NCBI GenBank assembly: GCA_963702705.1
Contig: CAVPDR010000002.1
Coordinates: forward strand, 248,001 to 312,000
Direction: 5' to 3'
Length of the DNA: 64,000 bases
From: VRUE01 sp963702705
GTDB lineage: Bacteria; Actinomycetota; Thermoleophilia; Solirubrobacterales; 70-9
Below the pieces are notes generated by a model. That model was not told the origin of the DNA and made no database searches. It was given only the letters and a program-made list of their open reading frames with translations. Below are positions 17,197 to 26,122 of the stretch, piece by piece (position 1 is the first letter of the stretch; each line of letters begins with the position of its first letter). Both the position numbers and the translations under genes were made by a program.

Positions 17197-17224
17197 CAGG
17201 GCGCCAAGGCTATCGGCGCAGCAC

Positions 17225-18016
17225 TCAGCCGCGTGCGGCGGCTCGCATCGTGTCGAGCGGAGCGGGGCGACCGGTCCAGATTTCGAGCGAGAGGGCACCT
17301 TGTTGCACGAGGATCTCCATGCCGTCGACAGTTGTGGCACCGGTTGTGCCAGCGGCGCGCAACAGCTCGGTCTGCGCGCCGCCATAGACCATGTCGACGA
17401 CCGTCTGCTCGGCCGAGAAGCCGCCGGGCTCAAGCGGCAACTCGACGAACGGGTCCTCGCCACCGAGGCCGACTGCGGTCGAGTTGAGGATCAGCTCATA
17501 GGCCGCTTGATCCGGCTTGACGGTGGCCGTTCCCCCCAGCTCCTCGCAGAGGTGCCGGGAGCGCAACTCGGTCCGGTTCCAGACGTCGACCTCGGCGCCC
17601 TCGCGCAGCAGCGCCCAGACCACGGCCCGGGCGGCGCCGCCCGCCCCCAGCACCAGTGCCCGTTTGCCGACGGGCGGTGCCGGCAGCGCCCGCAACAGAC
17701 CGTCGGCGTCGGTGTTCTCGGCCCGGACCTCACCATCGGCGAAGACGAGAGTGTTGGCGGCGCCGATCTCGCGCGCCGTCTCGGACAGCTCGTCGGCGAC
17801 GGCCAGCGCCGCGCCCTTGTGCGGCACGGTTACGTTGGCGCCGGCGAAGCCTTCGTCCGGCATCGCCCGCACCCGAGCCTCGAAGGCGTCGGGAGCGACC
17901 TCGATCGCCTCATAACTCCACTCCTCCCCCAGCCCGAGCTCGGCCAGGGCGGCGCTGTGCATCGCCGGGGAGCGTGAGTGGCCGACCGGATAGCCGAGGA
18001 CGGCGAGGCGCGGCAC
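17225..18016 (-). CDS. aroE: Shikimate dehydrogenase
   Basis: The protein is 263 aa from a GTG. It has the substrate loop GHSRSPAMHSAAL, catalytic Lys in NVTVPHKGAAL, ENTDADG, the dinucleotide motif LGAGGAARAVVWAL, NRT for NADP recognition, and GMEILVQQGALSLEIWTG. It reduces 3-dehydroshikimate. It lies 5 nt after the mltG stop and 28 nt before aroC, within the same operon. Confidence 0.95.
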   Translation of the reverse strand: MPRLAVLGYPVGHSRSPAMHSAALAELGLGEEWSYEAIEVAPDAFEARVRAMPDEGFAGANVTVPHKGAALAVADELSETAREIGAANTLVFADGEVRAENTDADGLLRALPAPPVGKRALVLGAGGAARAVVWALLREGAEVDVWNRTELRSRHLCEELGGTATVKPDQAAYELILNSTAVGLGGEDPFVELPLEPGGFSAEQTVVDMVYGGAQTELLRAAGTTGATTVDGMEILVQQGALSLEIWTGRPAPLDTMRAAARG

Positions 18017-18021
18017 TGCCG

Positions 18022-19077
18022 CTATTCCCCGCAGCTGTCGGGCGAGCTGCCGCCAGCCGCTTCGCGGGCCGAGTTGTAGCGTTCGACGTCGGCGTTGAAC
18101 TCCGCTTCGGTCGAGGAGAAGGCAAGCTTGTTGCAGGCCCCCGGTTCGGCCACGTAGTAGAGGTAGTCGACCTTGGCCGGATGCGCGGCGGCCTCGATCG
18201 AGGCGAGGCCGGGACTGTCGATCGGCCCCGGCGGCAGGCCTGTGTGGATGCGCGTGTTATAGGGCGATTCGACCGCCAGTTCGGATTCGGTCAGCGGCCG
18301 CGTGTAGTTGCCGGTGGCGAAGCGGGTCGTCGCGTCGATCCCCAGTGGCATCCCTTCGTGCAGGCGGTTGTAGATCACCGCGGCGACCAGCTTGCGCTGG
18401 CTTTCCAGCCCCGCCTCGTGCTCGATCATCGAGGCGATCGTCAACACGTCATAGACCGTCAGGTTCTTCGAGCGCGCGTAGCTCATGTCGACGCCGGAGA
18501 TCCGCCGTTTGAAGTCTTCGAGCTGCAGCTGGACCAGATCGGCGGCCTTGGTGTGCTTGACCAGTTCGAAGGTGTCGGGGAAGAGGAATCCCTCCAGGTC
18601 CCTGGCTGTGCTGCCGCCGTACTTGGCCGGATTCAGATACCTCGAGTGGCGGCTGGCCTTCTCGTAACTGCCGCGCAGGCCTTCTGCCTTGGTGATCTCC
18701 GCGGTCTGGGTGCGGGTGTAGCCCTCGGGGATGGTCAGGGTGACGGTCCGCACGACGACCGGTGGCGGCGTGCTCTTGTGGAAGTGGCGGTAGGCGAGAG
18801 CCGCAATCGCGGCGGCGCCGATGAAGACCGCACCGAGTGCGACGACGACCCCGACGCGGTGGCCGCGCGAGTGAGCGGGCTTGGGCTTCGGGTCGCGAGG
18901 TGGCTTCGCCTTCTTGACCTTCGGCGGCCTTTTCGGCTTGGTGGCCCTTGGTGCGGGTGCTGCCTCCGGCTCCGCAGCGCGGCTGGACTTGTTGCGGCGC
19001 GCTTCGCGCTCGAGCCGGCGCCGCTCGCGCTCTTGAGCGGCGGGGTCATCGGCGCCGACGAACGGGTCGTCACTCAT
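18022..19077 (-). CDS. mltG: Endolytic murein transglycosylase MltG
   Basis: The protein is 351 aa. A cytoplasmic N-terminus rich in Arg/Lys/Pro (about residues 1-75) precedes a single membrane helix VGVVVALGAVFIGAAAIAALAY. The YceG catalytic domain follows: LEGFLFPDTFEL, TIASMIEHEAGL (catalytic Glu), VIYNRLHEGMPLGIDATTRF and SPYNTRIHTGLPPGPIDSPGLASI. It cleaves nascent glycan strands during peptidoglycan synthesis. The ATG at 19077 overlaps ruvX by 8 nt. The ruvX-mltG-aroE order is typical for Gram-positive bacteria. Confidence 0.95.
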   Translation of the reverse strand: MSDDPFVGADDPAAQERERRRLEREARRNKSSRAAEPEAAPAPRATKPKRPPKVKKAKPPRDPKPKPAHSRGHRVGVVVALGAVFIGAAAIAALAYRHFHKSTPPPVVVRTVTLTIPEGYTRTQTAEITKAEGLRGSYEKASRHSRYLNPAKYGGSTARDLEGFLFPDTFELVKHTKAADLVQLQLEDFKRRISGVDMSYARSKNLTVYDVLTIASMIEHEAGLESQRKLVAAVIYNRLHEGMPLGIDATTRFATGNYTRPLTESELAVESPYNTRIHTGLPPGPIDSPGLASIEAAAHPAKVDYLYYVAEPGACNKLAFSSTEAEFNADVERYNSAREAAGGSSPDSCGE

Positions 19078-19477
19078 CGTCGCCGCGCTCTTCGATCGCC
19101 GCCTGGCCGGCGAGGTAGGCCTGCAGAAGGTGTGCGGCGGCAAGCGAGTCCGGCGCCGCCGCCGCTCCTGCGCGCTTGCTTGCGTCCGCCATCCGGGTGG
19201 TCAGCCGCTCGTCGTAGGTCTCGACCGGAATCTCGACGATCGCCTCCAGTTCGGTGCAGAAGGTGCGGGCGAGCGCGGCCTGGCTGCCTTCCTCCCCGCT
19301 GAGGTGGAGCGGCAGCCCGACGACCACCCGCTCGACCTCGTACTTGGCGACCAGGTCGGCCACAGAGCGCGCCTCGGGCGGTTCGATCACCGGCAGCGGC
19401 GTCGCCAGGGTGCCGCTCGGGTCGGAGATCGCGCAGCCGATGCGGGCGGTGCCGTGGTCGAGGGCGAGAACGCGCAC
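19070..19477 (-). CDS. ruvX: Holliday junction resolvase-like YqgF/RuvX
   Basis: The protein is 135 aa from a GTG. The RNase H-like fold is shown by VLALDHGTARIGCAISDPSGTLATPL, VERVVVGLPLHLSGEEG and the terminal acidic YDERLTT and DSLAAAHLLQAYL. The common L-D-x-G opening is LDHG here. Family members act in 16S rRNA maturation or junction resolution. It lies 2 nt after the alaS stop. Confidence 0.93.
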   Translation of the reverse strand: MRVLALDHGTARIGCAISDPSGTLATPLPVIEPPEARSVADLVAKYEVERVVVGLPLHLSGEEGSQAALARTFCTELEAIVEIPVETYDERLTTRMADASKRAGAAAAPDSLAAAHLLQAYLAGQAAIEERGDDE

Positions 19478-19479
19478 GA

Positions 19480-22101
19480 TCAGGCCAACTTCCGCTCGAT
19501 AGCCGCCCGTGCCGTTGCCAGTGCCTCGTCGAGCTTGGCCGGATCCTTGCCACCGGCCTGGGCCATGTCGTCGCGCCCACCGCCGCCCCCACCGACGATC
19601 GGCGCCGCCTCGCGCACGATCTCGGCCGCCGAGAGGCCGCTCTCCACGGCGCCCTTGGAGACGAGGACGACGAGCGCCACCTTGTCACCGTCGGCGCCGC
19701 CGAGCACCACCGCCGAGTCGCTGTCGAGCTTGGACTGGACGCGATTGGCGAGGTCGAGCAGCTGCTTCTGGTCGGCGAGAGGCGCCGCCGATGCGACCAG
19801 CTTCAGGCCGCCGGCATCGGTCGCCTCGCCGATGAGGCGCTCCGCCTCCTCCCCCGCCAGCTGCTTCTGCGCCTGCTCTGCGCCCTTCCCGGCCTCCTTC
19901 AGGCGCTCGGCGGCACGCCGGGCAGCGCTGAGCGGGTCCTGCGGCGAACCGAGTAGGTCGCCGACCTCGCGCAGGCGCTCCTCGCGCTCCCGGAACCAGT
20001 CGATTGCGGCCGGGCCACTGAGCGCCTCGATCCGGCGCACGTTGGCTGCGCTGGAGCCCTCGGAGGCGATCTTGAAGATGCCGACCTCGGCCGTGTTGGC
20101 GACGTGGGTGCCGCCGCAGAGCTCGCGCGAGACGCCGTCGACCTCGACCACGCGTACCCACTCGCCGTACTTCTCGCCGAAGAGAGCCATCGCGCCCAGT
20201 CGCTCGGCCTCGGCGCGCTCCATCTCCAACCAACGCACCGGCCGGCTCGCCTTGACCCACTGGTTGACCCGGTCCTCGACCGCGCGCAGGTCCTCGCCAC
20301 TGAGTCCCTGGCCGTGGCTGAAGTCGAAGCGCAGCTTGTCGGGGCGGACCGAGGAGCCCGCCTGATGCACGTGGGTACCCAGCCGCTCGCGCAGCGCCGC
20401 GTGCAGCAGGTGCGTCGCGGTGTGGTTGCGCATCGTCGCGTGGCGGGTCTCCCGATCCACCTCCGCTTCGACCGCGGCGCTCTCGTCGATCTCCCCAGAC
20501 GGCTCGACCTCGAGCGCCTGGTCCTCGCCGACCCGGTAGACGTCGAGCACCCGCGCCTCCCCCCCAGCCCAGCGCAGCAGGCCCGAGTCGGCGACCTGGC
20601 CACCGCCCTCGGCGTAGAAGGGGCTCTCCTCGAGCTTGACCAGAGCGCGGCCGTCCTCGCGCTCGACCGCGGCGATGCCGGTGGTCGCCCGCAGCGTCTC
20701 GTAACCGACGAACCGGGTCGGTGCGGCCGCAGCGGCGAAGGCGATCACCCGCTCGTGGCGATCCTCGGAGCCGTGCGCGGTCGCCGCGCCGGAACGCGCG
20801 CGCTGGCGCTGCTCCTCCATCAGCTCCTCGAAGCCGTTGTCGTCGACCGAGAGGCCCCGCTCCGCGACAAGCTCCTTGGTCAGGTCGTAAGGAAAGCCGA
20901 AGGTGTCGTGCAGCTTGAAGGCATCGGCCGCGTCGATCCACGACGTCTCCTTCTCCTTCGCCTCAGCGACCAGCTGCTCGAGCAGCTCGCTGCCACGCTC
21001 CAGTGTGCGGCCGAAGCTCTCCTCCTCGTCGCCGACCCAGCGGCCGATCGTCGCGCGCTCGGCGACCAGCTCAGGATAGGCCTCGCCCATGATCTCGATC
21101 GCGCGCTCGGCGAAGCGGCCCAGCCAGGGCGCCTCGAGGCCGAGCGTGCGGCCCTGCTGGATCGCCCTCCGCATGATCCGGCGCAGGATGTAGCCGCGGT
21201 CTTCGTTGGAGGGGACGACGCCGTCGGCGATCAGGAAGGCGGCGCCGCGCGAGTGGTCGGCGACGATCCGCATCGCCCGCGTCACAGCGCCGCCCTCGTC
21301 GTAGGAGCGGCCGGACATCTCCTCAGCAAGATCGACCAGGGGTCGGATCAGGTCGGTCTCGTAGACCGAGGGGGCCCCCTGCAGGATCGCCGCCATCCGG
21401 TCGAGTCCCATGCCGGTGTCGATGTTGCGCATCGGCAGCTCGCTCAGTGAGCCATCGGCGCCAAGGTCATACGTCATGAAGACGTGGTTCCAGAACTCGA
21501 GGTAGCGCTCGGTGTCGTCACCGGGGCGCTCGTCCTCGCCGCCGAACTCGGGGCCGCGGTCGAGGTAGAGCTCCGAGCAAGGACCGCACGGCCCGGTCGG
21601 CCCTCCCTGCCAGAAGTTGTCCTCGCGGCCGAGCCGGACGATGCGCTCGTCGGGCACGCCGACCCCGCGCCAGACCGCGATCGCCTCCTCGTCGGGGCCG
21701 AGCCCGAGCTCCTCGTCGCCGCCGAAGACCGTGACCCAGATCCGCTCCGGGTCCATGCCAAAGCCCTCGGTCGAAAGCTGCCAGCCCCAGGGGATCGACT
21801 CCTCCTTGAAGTAGTCGCCGAAGCTCCAGTTGCCGAGCATCTCGAAGAAGGTGAGGTGGCGGGCGGTGTTGCCGACCTCCTCGATGTCGGTCGTGCGGAA
21901 GCACTTCTGCACGTCGGCGAGACGGCGCGCCGGGGGCTCTTCGCGGCCGAGGAAGTAGGGCTTGAAGGGCTGCATCCCGGCCGTCGTGAGCAGCACCGAT
22001 GGATCGTGGGACGAGGGCACCAGCGAAGCCGACGGCACGATCTTGTGCCCGCGTTGCTCGAAGAACGAGAGATAGGTCTGGCGGATGTCGCTGGCCTTCA
22101 T
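19480..22101 (-). CDS. alaS: Alanyl-tRNA synthetase
   Basis: The protein is 873 aa, full length. Class II motifs lie in the first 250 residues (RQTYLSFFEQRGHKIVPSASLVP, TTAGMQPFKPYFLG, RHLTFFEMLGNWSFGDYFKEE). The editing domain carries HTATHLLHAALR and LCGGTHVANTAEVG with the Cys/His zinc site. The C-Ala domain ends VGGGGGGRDDMAQAGGKDP. The ATG at 22101 is preferred over one 30 nt upstream because MKASDIRQTYLSFFE is the family start and TAGGCT lies 7 nt before it. Confidence 0.97.
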   Translation of the reverse strand: MKASDIRQTYLSFFEQRGHKIVPSASLVPSSHDPSVLLTTAGMQPFKPYFLGREEPPARRLADVQKCFRTTDIEEVGNTARHLTFFEMLGNWSFGDYFKEESIPWGWQLSTEGFGMDPERIWVTVFGGDEELGLGPDEEAIAVWRGVGVPDERIVRLGREDNFWQGGPTGPCGPCSELYLDRGPEFGGEDERPGDDTERYLEFWNHVFMTYDLGADGSLSELPMRNIDTGMGLDRMAAILQGAPSVYETDLIRPLVDLAEEMSGRSYDEGGAVTRAMRIVADHSRGAAFLIADGVVPSNEDRGYILRRIMRRAIQQGRTLGLEAPWLGRFAERAIEIMGEAYPELVAERATIGRWVGDEEESFGRTLERGSELLEQLVAEAKEKETSWIDAADAFKLHDTFGFPYDLTKELVAERGLSVDDNGFEELMEEQRQRARSGAATAHGSEDRHERVIAFAAAAAPTRFVGYETLRATTGIAAVEREDGRALVKLEESPFYAEGGGQVADSGLLRWAGGEARVLDVYRVGEDQALEVEPSGEIDESAAVEAEVDRETRHATMRNHTATHLLHAALRERLGTHVHQAGSSVRPDKLRFDFSHGQGLSGEDLRAVEDRVNQWVKASRPVRWLEMERAEAERLGAMALFGEKYGEWVRVVEVDGVSRELCGGTHVANTAEVGIFKIASEGSSAANVRRIEALSGPAAIDWFREREERLREVGDLLGSPQDPLSAARRAAERLKEAGKGAEQAQKQLAGEEAERLIGEATDAGGLKLVASAAPLADQKQLLDLANRVQSKLDSDSAVVLGGADGDKVALVVLVSKGAVESGLSAAEIVREAAPIVGGGGGGRDDMAQAGGKDPAKLDEALATARAAIERKLA

Positions 22102-22108
22102 GGGTGGG

Positions 22109-22114
22109 AGCCTA
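22109..22114 (-). promoter_or_regulatory. Leaderless-type -10 hexamer of alaS
   Basis: TAGGCT is followed by 7 nt and the ATG at 22101; there is no ribosome binding site. Confidence 0.5.
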
Positions 22115-22285
22115 GAGCGCCCGGACTCCAAGATGTGCCGACAGCCATGCCAAAGAGTCTCCGGTGGCAGCTGCGGTGACGGAGCCGCCTTCGCTCCCCG
22201 CGCTCAGGCCGGTCGAACGGGCGCTCCTATCGACAGATCCGCCTAGCGATTCGTCCCCGTCGCTTCGCTTGGCAACCACCTCGCC

Positions 22286-22313
22286 GGCCCGGGCTGCCTC
22301 CGCAGCCCGGGCC
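22286..22313 (-). terminator. Perfect 12-bp GC hairpin
   Basis: GGCCCGGGCTGC, a 4-nt loop and its exact complement. It lies 44 nt past the stop of the minus-strand secreted gene at 22357 and before the alaS promoter. There is no T-run, so termination is inferred from position and stem strength. Confidence 0.6.
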
Positions 22314-22356
22314 GTTCGACAACGACAATGAACAGCGCGAGCACCCACTTACTAGG

Positions 22357-23118
22357 TCAGGGGAGTAACCCGCTCCAAGTATTACCTGCTGCCACAGTTT
22401 CTACTTTAGCTTCACCTAACAGTTTGGCCCTGTGTTCCACCGTTAAGCTCAGCACCCAAATTTCCGTTAACGATGCAAATTCTTTGAAGACGTGGGCCGC
22501 TTGTTCATGTAAAATACCCTGGGCTGTCCCCGGCACCTGCGCAGCCGATTCACCCATTCCTTTGACATCTAACACGGCGAACTTAGGACCTATCACCGGA
22601 ATATCTTCGCCTAGCGCACATTCTTCAGATGTGAATATGTGTGCAAAGACGGGCTCTACGGCTCCTTCGATTATTTCGTTCACTAACGATTCGAAGACCA
22701 CGACGCCTTCTCCGTTTAGGTGTTCCATCAGGTGGCCTTTGAGTTGATTAGTTAAGATTACACCTGGTTCAGTCCCGTTGTGATTGGGTTTACAGACACC
22801 AGTAGTGGCGCCGTTGATCGCCATCGTACAACCAGTGAACCTCACATGACCGTCGGGCGTTACTTGACCATTTGGATCCAGGCCCATTTCGATTAGTTCC
22901 ATTCCAGTACAGGTCACTTTGATCGCATTTCCACCTATGGTCGTATCTAGTGTTCCTGTATTGCTAACAAGACTTCCTTTGATCGGTTTGCTTCCCGCAT
23001 TCAGATTTGCACCATTGACCATCCAGACCGAGGCTTGGGCCTCGCTGGCCCCTGCAAGACTCAGCAGCAGGCCGCAAAGGCCAACACAAATCTTTGGCAG
23101 GCTAGTTAATCGAATCAT
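22357..23118 (-). CDS. Secreted ECSIGED-family protein, copy 1
   Basis: The protein is 253 aa. The ATG at 23118 has AGGAGG at good distance and is followed by a signal peptide (ICVGLCGLLLSLAGASEAQA). Mature features shared with the 55-64 kb paralogues are: VWMVNGANLNAGSKPIKG, IKVTCTG, HVRFTGCTMAINGATTGVCKPN, NGTEPGVILTNQLKG, PVFAHIFTSEECALGEDIPVIGP, GILHEQAAHVFKE, LTEIWVLSLTVEH and the C-terminal NTWSGLLP. The four conserved cysteines are present. Base composition is far more AT-rich than alaS or mnmA on either side. It is isolated from the main cluster by 32 kb and is the more divergent type. Function unknown. Confidence 0.85.
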   Translation of the reverse strand: MIRLTSLPKICVGLCGLLLSLAGASEAQASVWMVNGANLNAGSKPIKGSLVSNTGTLDTTIGGNAIKVTCTGMELIEMGLDPNGQVTPDGHVRFTGCTMAINGATTGVCKPNHNGTEPGVILTNQLKGHLMEHLNGEGVVVFESLVNEIIEGAVEPVFAHIFTSEECALGEDIPVIGPKFAVLDVKGMGESAAQVPGTAQGILHEQAAHVFKEFASLTEIWVLSLTVEHRAKLLGEAKVETVAAGNTWSGLLP

Positions 23119-23189
23119 CTTGCCTCCTTGTCTTAATTCGCCTTGTGGCACGCGATCGCCAAACCGCAAAGCGAGCGCTGCCCTTGACT

Positions 23190-23218
23190 ACAGTGCCACG
23201 CAGGCAACGTACCGTCAA
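23190..23218 (-). promoter_or_regulatory. Possible promoter of secreted copy 1
   Basis: TTGACG, 17 nt, CACTGT, about 70 nt before the start codon. The -35 is good and the -10 moderate. The rest of the 23119-23414 gap shows no gene. Confidence 0.4.
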
Positions 23219-23414
23219 GCAGTTTGGTCCCGCCGGGTCCATTTGTAACCAAATTACGGACCGCGAACAGTGCAGTACTACTGGGTTCCACCGAGGTTCG
23301 GCGGAAGCGCGTGTCACCGCAGTTCACCCTCCATCGGACTGCCCCTACTGCTGGTCTGGGATGCTCTCGTGTGGAGTAGCCCGAGTCAGTACGGTATTGA
23401 CTCTGTCGGGGCAG

Positions 23415-24863
23415 TCAGGACGCAGTGGAGATGGTGCCGTGGCCGACGATCGCCTCGCCGGCGAGCAGGACCGCGGTCTGGCCCGGCGAGGCGCCGGCGA
23501 AGTCCTCCCCCAGGGCGACCTCGAGCTTGGCGTGGGGGCCGGTGGCCGTCGCCGCGACGACAGCCGGCACCGGCTGCGACCGATACCGCAGCCGGACCGC
23601 GTCGACCCTGCCCCCGCTGCGGTGCAGGACTGCGTTGCGGAGCTGCACCGTCCGCGCCATCAGGTCACGCCGCGGGCCGACCGTGACCGTGTTCGCGGCG
23701 GCGTCGGTGGCGAGCACGTAGAGCGGCTCCGGCGCCCCTCCGCCGATCCCGCGGCGCTGGCCGACGGTGAAGTTGTGGTGGCCGCGGTGGCGACCGATCG
23801 CCCTGCCGGAGCGGTCGAGCAGGTCCCCCTCGCGCTCGCCCAGTCCGCCGTGACGGCGCAGGAAGTCCGCCTTGCCCTGGCCGGAGAGGAAACATAGGTC
23901 CTGACTCTCGGGCTTCTTGGCGACGGCGAGGTTGTGACGGGAAGCGATCTCCCGCACCTCGGGCTTGGTCAGCTCGGTCAGCGGAAACCGCAGGCGCTCG
24001 AGGATGCCCGGCGGCAGCGCCGCCAGCATGTAGCTCTGGTCCTTGTTCTCATCGGCCGCGGCGGCCAGCAGCGGCCCGTCACCGTCCTCGACGATCCGCG
24101 CGTAGTGGCCTGTGACGAGGTGGGTGGCGCCGAGCCGTGTCGCCAGGTCGACCATCGCCGCGATCCGCACCTCGCCATTGCAGGCGATGCAAGGGTTGGG
24201 TGTGCTCCCCGCTGCGTAGCCGGAGACGAACTCGGCGACGACGCGCCGGCGGAACTGCTCCTCGAGGTCGAGGGTGAGGTGCGGTATGCCGAGCGAGTGG
24301 GCCAGCGAGCGCGCGCCCAGCACGGCCTCGGGGGAGCAGCACGCCTTCGCCCCATCGGTCTCGGGGTCGGCCCAGAGCTTCAGCGTCACCCCGACCACAT
24401 CCGCCCCCTGCTCCCGCTCCAGCAGCGCGGCGACCGCACTATCGACGCCGCCCGACATCGCGACCAAGACCCGCCTCCTGTCCGGCTGGGCAAGCTGCTC
24501 GGCCGATGCGGCCGCCTTCGCCAGAGCCCTGCCCAACGCATCGGCGGCAAGCTGCGCGGCGTGCCGCTTGGCCGGAGTAAGCCCGCCGATCGCCTCGTCG
24601 ACCTCATCGATCCCAATCCGCGCCGCATCGAGGACCGGCTCCCCGTCGACCATCTCTGCCAGAGCCGCCGTGGCGGCCCGGGTGGCCCCGCAGCCCTCGG
24701 CGTCGAAGGTCACTCCAGCGATCCGACCGTCGTCGACCACGACGGAGATCCGCGCCAAATCCCCGCAAGCGGCACCGCCCGCGGCCCCCGTGAAGGCGCC
24801 GTCGCCCGGAGCGCCGTGCCGACTCCGGTCATGCAGGTAAGCGTCAAGCAGCTCCCGATCCAT
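23415..24863 (-). CDS. mnmA: NifU/IscU-like scaffold domain fused to tRNA 2-thiouridylase MnmA
   Basis: The protein is 482 aa. Residues 30-115 resemble the IscU/NifU N-domain: AACGDLARISVVVDDGRI, FDAEGCGATRAATAALAEMVDG and PAKRHAAQLAADAL. Two of the three scaffold cysteines (about C33, C58) and the CGD Asp remain; the third position is Ala. Residues 130-482 are MnmA: PP-loop AMSGGVDSAVAALL, catalytic Cys in TPNPCIACN, KKPESQDLCFLSG with the second Cys, and NFTVGQRRGIG. MnmA thiolates U34 of Lys, Glu and Gln tRNAs. The fusion joins a sulfur or Fe-S donor to the thiolase. A TACCCT hexamer lies 6 nt before the ATG. Confidence 0.93.
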   Translation of the reverse strand: MDRELLDAYLHDRSRHGAPGDGAFTGAAGGAACGDLARISVVVDDGRIAGVTFDAEGCGATRAATAALAEMVDGEPVLDAARIGIDEVDEAIGGLTPAKRHAAQLAADALGRALAKAAASAEQLAQPDRRRVLVAMSGGVDSAVAALLEREQGADVVGVTLKLWADPETDGAKACCSPEAVLGARSLAHSLGIPHLTLDLEEQFRRRVVAEFVSGYAAGSTPNPCIACNGEVRIAAMVDLATRLGATHLVTGHYARIVEDGDGPLLAAAADENKDQSYMLAALPPGILERLRFPLTELTKPEVREIASRHNLAVAKKPESQDLCFLSGQGKADFLRRHGGLGEREGDLLDRSGRAIGRHRGHHNFTVGQRRGIGGGAPEPLYVLATDAAANTVTVGPRRDLMARTVQLRNAVLHRSGGRVDAVRLRYRSQPVPAVVAATATGPHAKLEVALGEDFAGASPGQTAVLLAGEAIVGHGTISTAS

Positions 24864-24865
24864 CC

Positions 24866-25801
24866 CTACAGGGTAGGAGTCCGCCTGGCATTCCGCAGCA
24901 CCCTGCGCAGATCGGCGATCACTGCGGGCCCGTCATCGCGCAGTTGTCGCCAGGTGACGCGGATGACGCGCCAACCGTCCGATTGCAGGAGCCGATCCCG
25001 CTCCCGGTCCTTCTCGAAGGCCTGGCCGGTGCCATGAGTGGCCCGCCCGTCGAGCTCGACGATGACGCGCTGCTCCGCCCAAAGGCAGTCGGCTTCGAAG
25101 AAGCGTCCCCGCACCGCAACGTCGGCATTCAACCTCGGCCGTGGAAGGTCGGTGCGGCCGAGCTCCTCCTTGAAACGCGCCTCGAGCTCGTGTCGGGTAA
25201 CCCCAAGAGCCGCCCGAGCGTCGTCCAGCAGTCGTTGCAGCACGACCGTTCCCGGCCGCCGCGGATATCGCTCCAGCAGCGTCGGCACCGAAAGGCGATC
25301 GGTGAGTCCGCGAACCGCCGCCTCGTTCCACGCCTGCTCGAGCTGGCGGAGAGACGAACCGGCAGCGAGATCGAGCAGCGTCCTCGCCAAGCCGGTTGTG
25401 GGGATTCCGTCGACGACACAACGCTCGTCCGCGGGAATCGAGGAGCGGTGGAGGCGGATGTCCCTGGGTCCCTGCCATCCGGTGGCGCGTGTCACTTCCG
25501 GAAAGCCGGTGGAGGGGGGAACGATCCCCAAGAGCCAGCCGGCCGACCGATGACTGAGGACGGCCTCGGGGCCGCAGGCGAGCACGGCAGCCATCGGCGG
25601 TCCAAATACGCCGGCAGCTCGATGCCCGACCGAATACACGCCGCGATACACGCCGTGGAGACTGCCGCGGCGGACCCGGACCCGGATCTGGGCGGGCGAC
25701 AGTCCGACTCGAAGCAATTGCCTGCGCGCGACCACTCCGTGCTGCCGTCGCGCGAGTTCCGCGATCGCCAAATCAGGCGGCACCGTCGGGTCATCGCTCA
25801 T
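24866..25801 (-). CDS. AbiEi-like winged-helix / DUF559 endonuclease-like protein
   Basis: The protein is 311 aa from the ATG at 25801. Residues 8-75 (IAELARRQHGVVARRQLLRVGLSPAQI, then R-GSLH-VYRGVYSVGH) match the AbiEi antitoxin N-terminal domain. The C-terminal 100 residues match DUF559/Vsr-like nuclease fold: LNADVAVRGRFFEADCLWAEQRVIVELDGRATHG, then DRERDRLLQSDGWRVIRVTWRQL. Such two-domain proteins are abundant in actinobacteria, usually solitary, and their role is not established. No partner toxin gene is adjacent. Its stop is 2 nt before the mnmA start, so it lies downstream of mnmA's promoter region but on the same strand and upstream in transcription. Confidence 0.8.
   Translation of the reverse strand: MSDDPTVPPDLAIAELARRQHGVVARRQLLRVGLSPAQIRVRVRRGSLHGVYRGVYSVGHRAAGVFGPPMAAVLACGPEAVLSHRSAGWLLGIVPPSTGFPEVTRATGWQGPRDIRLHRSSIPADERCVVDGIPTTGLARTLLDLAAGSSLRQLEQAWNEAAVRGLTDRLSVPTLLERYPRRPGTVVLQRLLDDARAALGVTRHELEARFKEELGRTDLPRPRLNADVAVRGRFFEADCLWAEQRVIVELDGRATHGTGQAFEKDRERDRLLQSDGWRVIRVTWRQLRDDGPAVIADLRRVLRNARRTPTL
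24870..24875 (-). promoter_or_regulatory. Leaderless-type -10 hexamer of mnmA
   Basis: TACCCT is followed by 6 nt and the ATG at 24863. It overlaps the last codons of the upstream gene. Confidence 0.4.
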
Positions 25802-26122
25802 TTTGGGGCCTATAGCGGCCCCAACTGAGCCCGCGTGATGGAATCGGCCGGATTCGCATTGCATTGCGGCCGATGGTGACCCAGGAGTACGCGCGTGTGG
25901 GGCGCTGAAGCGCGCGCCTTACATGCAAGAGAGGCTCCAGTCCGCCGGTACCGCCTCTGGCTTTGATCCCTTGAAGTAAAGGGTGGGGGCCTCCTCGCAG
26001 TCCCGAAGAACCGAGAGAGATCAGCTCCCGCGCCGTTTGTGTTGGGTCAAACGGTGAGACGGCTCACGCACGGACTCGAGCCTCAGCGCAACCGTAGCAC
26101 TGGGCGGGCGCGGTGGCGAGCC
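25802..26122. other. Non-coding gap with small hairpins
   Basis: No protein-like frame or tRNA was recognised. TATAGG lies 7 nt before the ATG at 25801 and is a weak leaderless -10. A CCGTTTG/CAAACGG stem at 26033-26054 lies 70 nt after the DUF2007-like stop and may terminate the hisS-aspS operon. Confidence 0.5.

Noticed and set aside
24866..25801. AbiE-type toxin-antitoxin system
   Set aside because: The AbiEi-like domain is present, but no AbiEii nucleotidyltransferase toxin gene is adjacent.
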